A DNA stretch of 64,000 nucleotides, taken from a bacterium. Its GTDB lineage: Bacteria > Krumholzibacteriota > Krumholzibacteriia > LZORAL124-64-63. The stretch covers positions 4,092,001 to 4,156,000 of the forward strand of contig JADJQR010000001.1 in assembly GCA_016712675.1 (NCBI GenBank), in the 5' to 3' direction. Position numbers and translations under genes: made by a program. Below are positions 32,329 through 43,041 of this stretch, piece after piece; the first letter of the stretch is position 1, and every line of letters starts with the position of its first letter. Below the pieces are notes generated by a model. It saw only the letters and a program-made list of their open reading frames with translations. It did no database searches and was not told the DNA's origin.

Positions 32329-33438
32329 CTACACGCCCGGCAGGCTCTTGAGCCCCGCCAGCAGCACGTCGTTCGAGGGGTACTTCTCCATCAGCTTGAG
32401 CATGCCCTCCATGGCCTGGCGCGGCGGCACGGCGATGGCGCGCTTGCGCAGCAGGTTGAGGGCCGTGATCTGGTCCTCGGTGTACAGGAGTTCCTCGCGA
32501 CGGGTGCCGCTGGTGCGGATGTTGATGGCGGGGAAGACGCGCGCCTCGGCCATCTGGCGGTCCAGCACGATCTCGCTGTTGCCCGTGCCCTTGAACTCCT
32601 CGAAGATCAGGTCGTCCAGGCGCGAGCCGGTCTCGATCAGGGCCGTGGCGATGACGGTGATGGAACCGCCGCCCTCCACGTTGCGGGCCATGCCGAAGAA
32701 CTTGCGCGGGATCTCCATCGCGCGCGAGTCGAGGCCGCCCGAGAGCGTGCGGCCCGAGCCGGGGCCGCGGTTGTTGAAGGCGCGGGCCATGCGCGTCAGG
32801 CTGTCGACCAGCAGCACGACGTCGTGGCCGCACTCGGCTTCGCAGCGCACCTGCGCCATCGTCAGTTCGCACAGCTTCACGTGCGACTCGATGCTGTGGT
32901 CGTTGTTGCTGGCCAGCACCTCGGCCGGGACCGAGCGGCGGAAGTGCGTCACTTCCTCGGGGCGCTCGTCGACCAGCAGCACCACGACGCGCGAATCGGG
33001 CGTGTCGGCGCAGATCGCCTTGGTCAGCTCCTCGAGCATCACGGTCTTGCCGGTGCGCGGGGGCGCCACGATCAGGCCGCGCGTGCCGCGCGCCAGCGGC
33101 GCGAACAGCTCGACGATGCGCATGGTGGGCCCGCCGTGGTCGCCGATGCGGAAGCGCCGATCCGGATTCACCGCCAGCAGCTTCTCGAAGGGCGTGCGCT
33201 TGCGGTAGTGGTCGTAGGGCACGCCGCAGATGGTGTCCAGGCCCACGAGCTGGGGCGCGCGCTTGCCGGCCTTCACCGGGCCGGTGATGGTGGCGCCGTG
33301 GACCAGCGCGAATTTCTGGATGGCCTGGCGCGGGACCAGCACGTCGTCGGGCGAGGGCTGGAAGGACTTGGCCGGGTTGCGCAGGAAGCCATCACCCTTT
33401 TGGGAGAGGTCCAGGACGCCGGTGGTGGTGTCGGACAT
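32329..33438 (-). CDS. rho: Transcription termination factor Rho (short form)
   Basis: The 369-residue hexameric RNA helicase keeps the cold-shock RNA-binding domain (about 1-75) and the ATPase core. The P-loop is LIVAPPRTGKTVML, Walker B is VVLLVDSLTRMARAFN, and the arginine-finger and Q-loop regions follow (SGGLDSRAMEIPRKFFG). Compared with the 419 residues of E. coli Rho it lacks the N-terminal helical Rho_N segment. ATG 33438 is the only sensible start before the domain; its ribosome binding site is weak (ACGGATCC). Loss of Rho_N is seen in some lineages. Confidence 0.93.
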   Translation of the reverse strand: MSDTTTGVLDLSQKGDGFLRNPAKSFQPSPDDVLVPRQAIQKFALVHGATITGPVKAGKRAPQLVGLDTICGVPYDHYRKRTPFEKLLAVNPDRRFRIGDHGGPTMRIVELFAPLARGTRGLIVAPPRTGKTVMLEELTKAICADTPDSRVVVLLVDERPEEVTHFRRSVPAEVLASNNDHSIESHVKLCELTMAQVRCEAECGHDVVLLVDSLTRMARAFNNRGPGSGRTLSGGLDSRAMEIPRKFFGMARNVEGGGSITVIATALIETGSRLDDLIFEEFKGTGNSEIVLDRQMAEARVFPAINIRTSGTRREELLYTEDQITALNLLRKRAIAVPPRQAMEGMLKLMEKYPSNDVLLAGLKSLPGV

Positions 33439-33648
33439 GCGGATCCGTTTCGAGCGTAGGTTGTCGTGTCCTCGGGGAAGCCGGCCGGTGCCGGCGGGTG
33501 GCCCGGAGCCGCGCGCGGGGTGGAGAACCCCGGGCCCGGGACCGCAGACATGATAACCCATGGGCGGGCGCCTGCCAAGCCGGATGGCGCCGGCACGGGA
33601 GCATGGGTTAGGATGGCGCCCGAACAACCGCGAACCGTGGAGGATGCC

Positions 33649-36600
33649 GTGAACCGCTGCCGCCGCCTGTTCCTGCCGCTACCCCTGACCCTCGCCGTGC
33701 TGCTTGGGCCGGCTCACGCCGTCGCCGCAGATGTGGGCGACCTGGCCGGCGTGCGCCAGGAGGGCAGCGACGTCGTGCTGGGCTGCAGCACGGGCGACAT
33801 CATTCGCCTGGAATTCATCGCCGACGACGTGCTGCGGATCTGGGTGGGACCGGGCGGCTGGCTGGCCAGCGAGGGCAGCGGGCAGACGCCGATCGTGCTG
33901 CCGCGCGAACGGCGACCCGTTGCGGTCACGGTCACGGCGGCGGAAGGGCACCACCACATCGAGTCGCCCGCGCTCAGGCTGCGTGTGCACCACGCGCCTC
34001 TGCGGCTGGAGCTGTTCCGCGCAGGCGAATCGGCGCCGCTGTGGACCGAACTGAAGCCGCTCGAGGTCTCCAAGCAGGGCAGTACGCAGACGCTGGCCGT
34101 GCGGCCCGGCGAGCGCTTCTGCGGCGGCGGCCAGCAGAATGGCGCCTACGCGTTCGCCGGCGAACTGCTGGAGATCTCCTACTCCGGCGGCTGGGAGGAA
34201 GGCGACCGCGCCAACCCCGCACCGTTCTACCTGAGCAGCGCCGGCTACGGCGTCCTGCGCAACACCTGGACCGACGGCCGCTACGACTTCCGCTCCACCG
34301 ACCACCTGACCACCTGGCACCGCGAGAACCGCTTCGACGCCTACTATGTCACGGGCCCGACGCTGGCCGACGTGCTGGGTCGGTACACCTGGCTGACCGG
34401 CCGCGCGCCGCTGCTGCCGCGCTGGGCCTTCGAGTACGGCGACGCCGATTGCTACAACGACCGCGACAACGCCGACAAGCCCGGTACGGTGCCGTCCGGA
34501 TGGAGCGACGGACCCACCGGCACGACGATCGATGTCGTGTCCTCGGTGGCGCGCAGGTACCGCGAACACGACATGCCCGGCGGCTGGATCCTGCCCAACG
34601 ACGGCTACGGCTGCGGCTATACGGATCTGCCGGCGGTGGTCGACAGCCTGCGCGGCCTGGGCTTCCGCACGGGGCTGTGGACGGAGAACGGCGTCGAGAA
34701 GATCGCCTGGGAGGTGGGCACGGCCGGCACGCGCGCGCAGAAGCTGGACGTGGCCTGGACCGGCCAGGGCTACCAGCACGCGATGGACGCCAACCACGCC
34801 GCCGCGCGCGGCATCCTCGACAACTCGGACAGCCGCCCGTTCCTGTGGACGGTGATGGGCTGGGCCGGCGTGCAGCGCTACGCCGTGACCTGGACCGGCG
34901 ACCAGTCCGGCACCTGGGACTACATCCGCTGGCACGTGCCGACGCTCGTCGGCTCGGGCCTGTCGGGCCAGGCCTACGCGACCGGGGACGTGGACGGCAT
35001 CTTCGGCGGCAGCCCCGAGACCTTCACGCGCGACCTGCAGTGGAAGTGCTTCACGCCGGTGATGATGGGCATGTCCGGCTGGTCTGCCGCCGAGCGCAAG
35101 CACCCGTGGTGGTTCGACGAGCCATACCGCTCCATCAACCGCAGCTATCTGAAGCTCAAGATGCGGCTGATGCCGTACATGTACACGCTGGCCTGGCGCG
35201 CCTCGCAGACTGGCGCGCCGCCGGTGCGCGGCCTGATGTGGGACCACCCCGACGATCCGCACGCCTGGACGGAGGACTATCCGTACCAGTTCTGCCTGGG
35301 GCCCGACCTGCTGGTGGCTCCCGTGTACCGCAGCCAGCAGGCCAGCGGCGGCTGGCGCGAGGGCATCCACCTGCCGGCCGGGCGCTGGCTGGACTGGTGG
35401 GACGGCACCGTGACCGAAGCGGGACCCGGCGGCGTGGACATCGCGGTGCCGGTCACGCTGGAGAAGCTGCCGGTGTTCGTGCGCGCGGGCGCCATCCTGC
35501 CGCTGTACCCCGAATCGCTGTACGACGGCCAGGTCGCCACCGACGTGCTGACGCTGGACGTGTACCCGCACGGCGATTCCCGCTACGAGCTGTACGAGGA
35601 CGACGGCAACACGCGCGCCCATGCCGAGGGCGCCTTCACCCTGCAGATGTTCACCGCCAGTGCGCCGGCCGGGCACCCTGGCGCGGTCACCGTCGGCATC
35701 GGCACCGCGCGCGGCATGTTTGCCGGCCGCCACGATCGGCGCGCCTACGAGCTGCTGCTGCGCACGCGCGTCGAGCCGGGCACCGTGACGCTGAACGGGG
35801 CGCCGCTGGCACGGTTGGCCGCCGGCACCGCCGGCTTGGACGCCGCGGGCTGGACGTGGGATGCGGCCGACCGCGGCGGCACGGTGCGCGTGCGCACGCC
35901 GCACCTGGACGTGGGCGTGCCGCATGCCGTCGCGGTCACGCCGCGACGCGGCGCGCGCCCCTCGCCCGGCGGCAGTTACCCGCCCGCGCCCGCGCGCGAC
36001 GGCGTCGTGCCCGCAGACCAGCTGCTGGTCATCGGCCGCCCCGCCGAGGAGCCCGGCCATCCGCTTGAGCACGCCTTCGACGGCGATCCGGGCACCTGGT
36101 TCCGCACCGTGCGCGGCCAGTCGGTGCCTTACGGGCCGCACGAGTTCACGCTCTCGCTCGGCGCGCGCCGCCTGGTCGAGGGCTTCCGCATCCGCCCGCG
36201 GAACGACCAGCACTGGCGTTACGGCAACGTCCGCCGCTGCGAGGTCTACGTGGCGGACGTGAACGGCGCGTGGGGCGCGCCCGTCTTTGCCGACACGCTG
36301 GCCCTCTGCGATTCGCTGCAGACGGTGCGCTTCCCGGCGCGGGCCGGCCGCCTGCTGCGCTTCCGCATCCTGGGCACGCACGACATGGAGCGCGACCCGA
36401 TGGTCACCGGCGCGGCGGCCGCCGACAGCGCCGGCGCCTGGTCCGCCGGCGACCCGGTGCGCATCAGCCCGGTGACGATCGGGGAATTCGCGGTGCTGGA
36501 GCGGGAGGCGAGCTGGCGCGGTACGGCGGAACAGGCGCTCGCTGATCTGGCGATCGCCCCCGCCCCGCCCGCAGGCGAACTCCGTCTGGGCGGCCTGCCC

Positions 36601-36918
36601 CGTCCGGACGGCTTCGGGGTCGACGGCAGAGGCTCGACCACCTACGCCGTCGACGGACGGGCAGCGGGCTTGCGCTGCGAGGTCGGCCTGTTGGACGACG
36701 CGCCCGCCGGCGCCTCGGCGCGCTTCACGGTCAAGGGTGACGGCAGGACGCTCTGGGACAGCGGCGCCATGGGCCCGGGCGAGGTGGCGAAGCCCGCGAT
36801 CGACATCCGCGGCATTGAGCGGCTCGAGTTGCGCTGGCTCGTGGAGCCGGCCGGCGTGGCGGCGGGTTGGGCGGACGCGCGCGTGACCGGCTGGCGGGAA
36901 GGTGACGGGCGGCGATGA
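33649..36918 (+). CDS. Secreted GH31 glycosidase with discoidin and NPCBM domains
   Basis: The 1089-residue enzyme has a signal peptide (about 1-28, ending AVAA). The GH31 catalytic barrel spans roughly 230-620 and includes GGGQQNGAYAF, LPRWAFEYGDADCYND, WILPNDGYG and the acid/base region TWTGDQSGTWDYIRWH. A C-terminal beta domain with VFVRAGAILPLYP and YEDDGNTRAHAEG is typical of the family. Then comes an F5/8 type C-like domain (HAFDGDPGTWFRT) and a final NPCBM-like domain (DGFGVDGRGSTTYAVDG). GTG 33649 is favoured because TGGAGG lies 5 bases upstream. Substrate is unknown; alpha-glucosidase or alpha-galactosidase are both possible. Confidence 0.85.
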   Translation: MNRCRRLFLPLPLTLAVLLGPAHAVAADVGDLAGVRQEGSDVVLGCSTGDIIRLEFIADDVLRIWVGPGGWLASEGSGQTPIVLPRERRPVAVTVTAAEGHHHIESPALRLRVHHAPLRLELFRAGESAPLWTELKPLEVSKQGSTQTLAVRPGERFCGGGQQNGAYAFAGELLEISYSGGWEEGDRANPAPFYLSSAGYGVLRNTWTDGRYDFRSTDHLTTWHRENRFDAYYVTGPTLADVLGRYTWLTGRAPLLPRWAFEYGDADCYNDRDNADKPGTVPSGWSDGPTGTTIDVVSSVARRYREHDMPGGWILPNDGYGCGYTDLPAVVDSLRGLGFRTGLWTENGVEKIAWEVGTAGTRAQKLDVAWTGQGYQHAMDANHAAARGILDNSDSRPFLWTVMGWAGVQRYAVTWTGDQSGTWDYIRWHVPTLVGSGLSGQAYATGDVDGIFGGSPETFTRDLQWKCFTPVMMGMSGWSAAERKHPWWFDEPYRSINRSYLKLKMRLMPYMYTLAWRASQTGAPPVRGLMWDHPDDPHAWTEDYPYQFCLGPDLLVAPVYRSQQASGGWREGIHLPAGRWLDWWDGTVTEAGPGGVDIAVPVTLEKLPVFVRAGAILPLYPESLYDGQVATDVLTLDVYPHGDSRYELYEDDGNTRAHAEGAFTLQMFTASAPAGHPGAVTVGIGTARGMFAGRHDRRAYELLLRTRVEPGTVTLNGAPLARLAAGTAGLDAAGWTWDAADRGGTVRVRTPHLDVGVPHAVAVTPRRGARPSPGGSYPPAPARDGVVPADQLLVIGRPAEEPGHPLEHAFDGDPGTWFRTVRGQSVPYGPHEFTLSLGARRLVEGFRIRPRNDQHWRYGNVRRCEVYVADVNGAWGAPVFADTLALCDSLQTVRFPARAGRLLRFRILGTHDMERDPMVTGAAAADSAGAWSAGDPVRISPVTIGEFAVLEREASWRGTAEQALADLAIAPAPPAGELRLGGLPRPDGFGVDGRGSTTYAVDGRAAGLRCEVGLLDDAPAGASARFTVKGDGRTLWDSGAMGPGEVAKPAIDIRGIERLELRWLVEPAGVAAGWADARVTGWREGDGRR

Positions 36919-36951
36919 TGGCCGGGTGAAGGCGATCGTTGGTGAGGACAA

Positions 36952-36965
36952 TTGCGCCGGCGCAA
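36952..36965. repeat. Palindromic repeat TTGCGCCGGCGCAA, copy 4, within a larger hairpin
   Basis: The 14 bp palindrome is flanked by GAGGAC-AA on the left and GTCCTC on the right, so the whole 28 bases can fold into a stem with a two-base bulge. It lies just after the GH31 stop, between convergent genes, and may serve as a terminator. Confidence 0.7.
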
Positions 36966-37118
36966 GTCCTCGGCACCGCGCTCACCGCGCGACCTGACTG
37001 CAAGTCGGCCGCGCGCCGCCCGCACGGCACGGCGCAGCCCGCAGGACGAGGCGCCGGCCGCCCTAGGGTCGCCAGGCAACCCGAGACGGCCGGCGCCGAT
37101 GACTACCGACTGTCGGCC

Positions 37119-38522
<1,404 letters not shown>

Positions 38523-38708
38523 GGTGAGCCCCTTCCAGTAGCATCGTGGGTGGCTTCCGGGTGGACGCCGACAGACCGGTGGCAGATGGCGAGGATCCAT
38601 CGACCGCGGGCGATTCCACACGATTCCTGGCGAGGAAGTATCAGCCTACAGCAAGGCGGCGATCGACGGCAAGCGCTAATTCTACGCGAATCGAGAAGGT
38701 CGTCGAAT

Positions 38709-38722
38709 TGCGCCGGCGCAAG
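38709..38722. repeat. Palindromic repeat TTGCGCCGGCGCAA, copy 5
   Basis: An exact 14 bp palindrome between the subtilisin start and the ubiX stop. Confidence 0.7.
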
Positions 38723-38768
38723 ACCGCGGGTCCGGGTCAGCGGGAGGAATCGGACGGCTTCCGGCGCC

Positions 38769-39371
38769 TCACTGCCCCCACCGCGGCGCCAGGTCCACCT
38801 CGACGCCCAGGTGGTCGCACACGCGCTGCACGATGAAGTCGACCATCTCGCCCGGCGATTGCGGGCGGTGGTAGAAGCCCGGCATCGCCGGCAGCACCAG
38901 GGCGCCGCGGCGGCTCAACTCGGCCAGGTGCTCGAGGTGGTGCGTGGCCAGGGGCGTCTCACGGGGGACCAAGATCAGGGGGCGCCGCTCCTTGAAGCAG
39001 ACGTCGGCCGCGCGCAGCAGCAGCGTCTCCGACGTGCCGGCCACCAGGCGGCCCACGGTGCCCATCGAGCAGGGAATGATCACGAGCGGGCCGCCCCGCG
39101 CCGAGCCGCTGGCCAGCGGCGCCGCGAAGTCGTGGCGGTCGAAGACGCACAGCGAGCCCGGACCCATCGCCGAGAGGCGGTCCAGGATGCCGGCCACGTC
39201 CAGACCCATTTCCACGGGCGCGGTCTGCCGCACGGCCTCGCTGAAGACCAGGTTCACGTCGCGGCCGGCGTGCAGCAGCACATCCACCAGCCGCACGCCG
39301 TAGACCAGCCCGCTGGCGCCGGTCCAGCCGACGCCGATGGCCGGCGCACCCCGGTGCGTCGCGTCGCTCAC
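38769..39371 (-). CDS. ubiX: UbiX-type flavin prenyltransferase
   Basis: The 200-residue enzyme makes prenylated FMN, the cofactor of UbiD decarboxylases. The flavin-binding IGVGWTGASGLVYGVRLVDV is at the N-terminus, and PCSMGTVGRLVAGTSETLLL, ERRPLILVPRETPL and ALVLPAMPGFYHRPQS are strong family motifs. GTG 39371 overlaps the ubiE stop by 4 bases and GGGAGG lies just upstream. With UbiD and UbiE in the same operon it probably serves late menaquinone biosynthesis, either classical or futalosine-type. Confidence 0.92.
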   Translation of the reverse strand: MSDATHRGAPAIGVGWTGASGLVYGVRLVDVLLHAGRDVNLVFSEAVRQTAPVEMGLDVAGILDRLSAMGPGSLCVFDRHDFAAPLASGSARGGPLVIIPCSMGTVGRLVAGTSETLLLRAADVCFKERRPLILVPRETPLATHHLEHLAELSRRGALVLPAMPGFYHRPQSPGEMVDFIVQRVCDHLGVEVDLAPRWGQ

Positions 39372-40147
39372 GGCAGCCTCCCGCAGATGATGTGCGCGAT
39401 CCCGAGCGTCTGGCGCTCGACGTCCACGTCGCTGAATCCGTACTCGGCCAGCAGGTCGCGGAACTCGCGCGCGGTCAGGAACTGGTCCATGCTGGCCGGC
39501 AGGTAGGCGTAGGCACCGCCGTCGCGGCCCACGAACCGGCCGAGCATCCGCACCATCGCCGCGATGGCCACGCGCAGCGGCGCCGCCACCCCGCGCAGCT
39601 GCCCGCGCGCTCCGGGGTCGTCGCGGAAGAACTCCAGCACGATGAGCTGGCCGCCCGGCCGCAGCACGCGCGCGATCTCGCCCAGGCCGGCGCGCACGTC
39701 CGCGAAGTTGCGCACGCCGAAGCCCACGGTCACCGCATCGACGCTGTGGTCGCGCAGGGGCAGCGCCAGGGCGTCGGCGGCCAGCAACTGCAGCTGATCG
39801 GCGCCCTTCTTGCCGCGCGCGCCGCGCAGCATCGACGGGCAGAAGTCGGCGGCCAGCCAGGCGCGCCCGCGGCCCGCCGCGCGGCAGGCCAGGGCCAGGT
39901 CGCCGGTGCCGGCGCACAGGTCCAGGATCTCCCAGGCGTCACCGTCGATGCGCGCGGCCACGTTCCGGCGCCAGGCCCGGTCGCGGCCGGCGCTCAGCAG
40001 GTGGTTCATGAAATCATAGACGCCGGCGATGCGTGCGAACATCGCCTGCACGGTGCGGCCGTGCTGCTCGGGGTCGCGCACGGTCCAGGCGCCCTGCTCG
40101 CGGGCATGCACCTGCTCGAAGCGGCCGGCGCGTGTCGGTTTGCTCAT
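39368..40147 (-). CDS. ubiE: UbiE/MenG-type quinone C-methyltransferase
   Basis: This 259-residue SAM-dependent enzyme methylates demethylmenaquinone or a related quinol. It shows the family signatures YDFMNHLLSAGRDRAWR, the SAM-binding ILDLCAGTGDLAL, and VTVGFGVRNFADVRAGLGEI with VLRPGGQLIVLEFF. ATG 40147 overlaps the ubiD stop by 4 bases. No aromatic-ring hydroxylases for ubiquinone are nearby, so menaquinone is the more likely product. A short N-terminal extension with VHAREQGAW precedes the usual start of similarity. Confidence 0.92.
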   Translation of the reverse strand: MSKPTRAGRFEQVHAREQGAWTVRDPEQHGRTVQAMFARIAGVYDFMNHLLSAGRDRAWRRNVAARIDGDAWEILDLCAGTGDLALACRAAGRGRAWLAADFCPSMLRGARGKKGADQLQLLAADALALPLRDHSVDAVTVGFGVRNFADVRAGLGEIARVLRPGGQLIVLEFFRDDPGARGQLRGVAAPLRVAIAAMVRMLGRFVGRDGGAYAYLPASMDQFLTAREFRDLLAEYGFSDVDVERQTLGIAHIICGRLP

Positions 40148-41706
40148 CGTGGGGAACCGCCGAGCGTCGCCAGCAGCGCGGCCCACTTCACGTCGACGTC
40201 GCCCTTCACGTCGTCCGCCATCGTCACCAGGTCGGGCCACTGCCGGTGGTAGCCGTACTCGCCGGGCAGCTTGGTCGTGGCGTCGATGCCCATCTTGCCG
40301 CCGTAGCAGGGCAGGTTGGTCGCGTGGTCCAGCTGGTCGACCGGACCCTCGCTGAAGAAGACGTCGCGCGCCGGGTCCAGGCTGCCGGTCACGCGCCACA
40401 GCACCTCGTTCAGGTCGTGCACGTTCACGTCGGCATCCACGACGACCACGTTCTTGGTGAACATGATCTGCCCCGTGCCCCACAGCGCCTGGCACACCTT
40501 CCGCGCATGGCCCGGGTATGCCTTGCGGATGGCAACGATCACCAGGTTGTGGAAGCAGGCGGCCACCGGCAGGTGGTAGTCGACGATCTCCGGCAGCGGC
40601 ACCCTGATCAGCGGTAGGAACAGCCGCTCGGTCGCCTCGCCCAGCCAGCCGTCCTCCATCGGCGGACGACCGACGATGGTGGTCAGGTAGAGCGGGTCGC
40701 GCCGGCTGGTGATGCAGGTGACGTGGAAGACCGGGAACTCCTCGGCCAGCGAGTACCAGCCGGTGTGGTCGCCGAAGTCGCCTTCCAGCCTTCGTTCGCC
40801 CGGCTCCACGTAGCCCTCGATGACGAAGTCGGCCTCGGCCGGCACCTCCAGGTCGCAGGTCAGCGCCTTGACCATCGACACGGGCTGCCCGGTCAGGAAG
40901 CCGGCGAACAGCGCCTCGTCGATGTCCGGCGGCAGCGGCGCCGTGGCCGCGTAGGTCAGGACCGGCGGCCCGCCGATCGCCACGCAGACCGGCATGCGCT
41001 CGCCGCGCTTCTCGTAGCCGGCGTGGTGCGCGGCACCCGTCTTGTGGATCTGCCAGTGCATGCCGGTGGTGCGCCGGTCGTAGACCTGCATGCGGTACAT
41101 GCCGATGTTGCGGCGCCCGCTCTCGGGGCTTCGCGTGATGACCAGCGGGGTGGTGATGTAGGGCCCGCCGTCACGTGGCCAGGTCGTCAGCACGGGCATC
41201 AGGTCCAGCAACCCGCGGCGCGACAGCTCGTCGCCCTGCACGACCACGTCCTGGCACGGGCCGCGACCGACGGACCTCGGCGCCGCCTCGCCCCACTCCT
41301 TCAGCTTGCCCAGCAGGCGGATCTTGTCCCACAGCCCCTCGGGCGGACCCAGGCGCAGCGGCTCCTCCACGCGCGCGGCCACCTCGGCCAGCGTCTCGGC
41401 GCCCAGGGCCCAGGCCATCCGCCGGCGCGAGGCGAACAGGTTGATCACCACCGGCACCGGCCGTCCGTCCGGACCCACGGCCTGCGGACGCCCGCCGGCC
41501 GCGGCGCTCCAGCGTCCCGGCACGGGGTTCTCGAACAGCAGCGCCGGGTTCTGGCCAGCCTTGACGAAGCGGTCGGCGATCTCGGTAATCTCAAGGCAGG
41601 GATCGACCGCTTCGCGGACGCGGACCAGTTCGCCGCGCTCTTCACACAGACGCACGAAGGCGCGCAGGTTCGCGGCGGGCAGGCCGGCGAGAGAGTTCCT
41701 GGACAT
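40144..41706 (-). CDS. ubiD: UbiD-family prenyl-FMN decarboxylase
   Basis: The 520-residue enzyme decarboxylates an aromatic acid using prenylated FMN from UbiX. Conserved features include NIGMYRMQVYDRRTTGMHWQ, the EGDFGDHTGWYS active-site region with its E and D residues, TTIVGRPPMEDGWLGEATER and VVVVDADVNVHDLNEVLWR. It leads the ubiD-ubiE-ubiX operon with 4-base overlaps. ATG 41706 begins MSRNSLAG; the ribosome binding site is weak. In the futalosine pathway a UbiD/UbiX pair acts on the prenylated naphthoate, which would fit, but other substrates are possible. Confidence 0.92.
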   Translation of the reverse strand: MSRNSLAGLPAANLRAFVRLCEERGELVRVREAVDPCLEITEIADRFVKAGQNPALLFENPVPGRWSAAAGGRPQAVGPDGRPVPVVINLFASRRRMAWALGAETLAEVAARVEEPLRLGPPEGLWDKIRLLGKLKEWGEAAPRSVGRGPCQDVVVQGDELSRRGLLDLMPVLTTWPRDGGPYITTPLVITRSPESGRRNIGMYRMQVYDRRTTGMHWQIHKTGAAHHAGYEKRGERMPVCVAIGGPPVLTYAATAPLPPDIDEALFAGFLTGQPVSMVKALTCDLEVPAEADFVIEGYVEPGERRLEGDFGDHTGWYSLAEEFPVFHVTCITSRRDPLYLTTIVGRPPMEDGWLGEATERLFLPLIRVPLPEIVDYHLPVAACFHNLVIVAIRKAYPGHARKVCQALWGTGQIMFTKNVVVVDADVNVHDLNEVLWRVTGSLDPARDVFFSEGPVDQLDHATNLPCYGGKMGIDATTKLPGEYGYHRQWPDLVTMADDVKGDVDVKWAALLATLGGSPR

Positions 41707-42066
41707 GGCAGACCTGTTCGGCGGCGGGCCGGAAATCGCGCGCGGAGCCGCCTGATGGCGGCGCATGAAGAACTTAGCAGAGGGCGCCACCGGCGGCAAG
41801 GCGGCCGCGCCGAGGCCGGGTCGGCCAGACATACCGACGGCCCCGTCGCCCTGGGGGACGCGCGGGGCCGCCGCCCTTGGACATGAGGAAGGTCGCCCGC
41901 CCTTCCCGCGTCCGCGGACCCAGCATCGTTGCCGTCCGAGACACTGTAGGTTCTTCATTGAATCGTGACCAATTTATTGATATGATTTCACTATCAATCG
42001 AATTAATGGCGCGGGTGTCATCCAGGACCTGGAGGCCCCGCCCTTCACGCGGAGGCCCACCCCACC
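41707..42066. other. Intergenic region between ubiD and lysR
   Basis: These 360 bases separate divergent genes and show no convincing coding sequence. The half next to the LysR gene is AT-rich and holds a palindromic operator at 41976-41998. A short proline-rich frame at 41765-41968 lacks support. Confidence 0.6.
41976..41998 (+). promoter_or_regulatory. Palindromic LysR-type operator
   Basis: ATTGATA (41976-41982) and TATCAAT (41992-41998) are perfect inverted arms around 9 bases. Dyad sites of this size with T and A at the arms are typical LysR-type recognition boxes. It lies 69 bases before the LysR start and between that gene and the divergent ubiD operon. Confidence 0.65.
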
Positions 42067-42927
42067 ATGCAGCTCTCGTCCCGCCAGCTCGAGGCTTTCG
42101 TCGTGGTGGCCCGCACGCTCAATTTCACCCGTGCCGCCGAGCGCATGGGGCTGACCCAGTCGGCGCTATCGCAGCGGATCCGCAAGCTGGAGGAGGAATT
42201 GGGGGCCGCCCTTCTGGTCCGGGCCCCCGGCGCCGTGCGCCTGACCGAGACGGGCAGCCGCATCCTGCGCTACTGCGAGGCCAAAGAAGCGCTCGAGGCG
42301 GAGATCCTGGCCGACCTGTCCACCTCGCGCTCGGGCGAGCTGGCTGGGGCCATCCGCGTGGCGGGGCACCTGTCGGTCATGCGGCCGATCGCCCTGCCGG
42401 CCATGGCCCCGCTGCTGCGCGAGCACCCCCGCGTCCAGTGCGAGCTGATCACCTCCGAGTTGAAGAACCTGCCGGGCATGCTCAAACGCGGTGAAGCGGA
42501 CCTGGTGATCCTGGACCAGGAACTGCCGTGGGCGGCGCTGGTGCGGTTCCGCCTGGGTGACGAGACCTATGTCGCCATCGAAAGCGTGTCCCACCCGACA
42601 CGATCAGGGGTGTGGCTGGACATCAACCCCGACGACCAGGTCACCGAGCGCTTCTTCCGATTCCAGGGCAAGTCCCCCACCTACCGCCGTTCGTTCACCT
42701 CGGACGTGTACGGCATCATCGACGGTGTGGCCCTGGGCATGGGTCGGGCCGTCGTGCCCCGCCACATGCTGGCCGGACGGGAGGATGTCCGGATCCTGCC
42801 TGAATACCGTGCACAGAAAGCGGGCGTCTGGCTGCACCACTATGCCCTGCCGTACTATTCCCGGCTTCAGCAGGCGGTGGTGGCCCGGATCCGCACCTGC
42901 TTCCCGGAGGCCCTGGCCGAAGCCTGA
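42067..42927 (+). CDS. LysR-family transcriptional regulator
   Basis: The 286-residue protein has the LysR helix-turn-helix at residues 3-62 (RQLEAFVVVARTLNFTRAAE and LTQSALSQRIRKLEEELG). The remainder is a periplasmic-binding-like effector domain (AGAIRVAGHLSVMRPIALP, ADLVILDQELPW, GIIDGVALGMGRAVVPRHML). It is divergent from the ubiD-ubiE-ubiX operon across an intergenic palindrome, so it may regulate that operon as well as itself. The effector is unknown. Confidence 0.92.
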   Translation: MQLSSRQLEAFVVVARTLNFTRAAERMGLTQSALSQRIRKLEEELGAALLVRAPGAVRLTETGSRILRYCEAKEALEAEILADLSTSRSGELAGAIRVAGHLSVMRPIALPAMAPLLREHPRVQCELITSELKNLPGMLKRGEADLVILDQELPWAALVRFRLGDETYVAIESVSHPTRSGVWLDINPDDQVTERFFRFQGKSPTYRRSFTSDVYGIIDGVALGMGRAVVPRHMLAGREDVRILPEYRAQKAGVWLHHYALPYYSRLQQAVVARIRTCFPEALAEA

Positions 42928-43041
42928 CGGGCCGACCCCCACAAACCCGTAAGGGAAAGTCCGATATCAAGTAGAGCCATCCATGGGCGATAACCCCCCT
43001 GTAGCCGTGACGCCCGACGGTCCACAACGGGGGAAGTGCGC

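Noticed and set aside
33679-36951. A 1090-residue open frame antisense to the GH31 gene
   Set aside because: It is a mirror of the GH31 coding sequence with biased composition and no signal peptide, motif or ribosome binding site.
38769-39917. A 382-residue version of UbiX
   Set aside because: The extra 182 N-terminal residues are an out-of-frame reading of ubiE; GTG 39371 with its overlap to ubiE gives the natural 200-residue protein.
41765-41968. A 67-residue frame upstream of the LysR gene
   Set aside because: It overlaps the regulatory region, has no ribosome binding site and its composition is noncoding-like.
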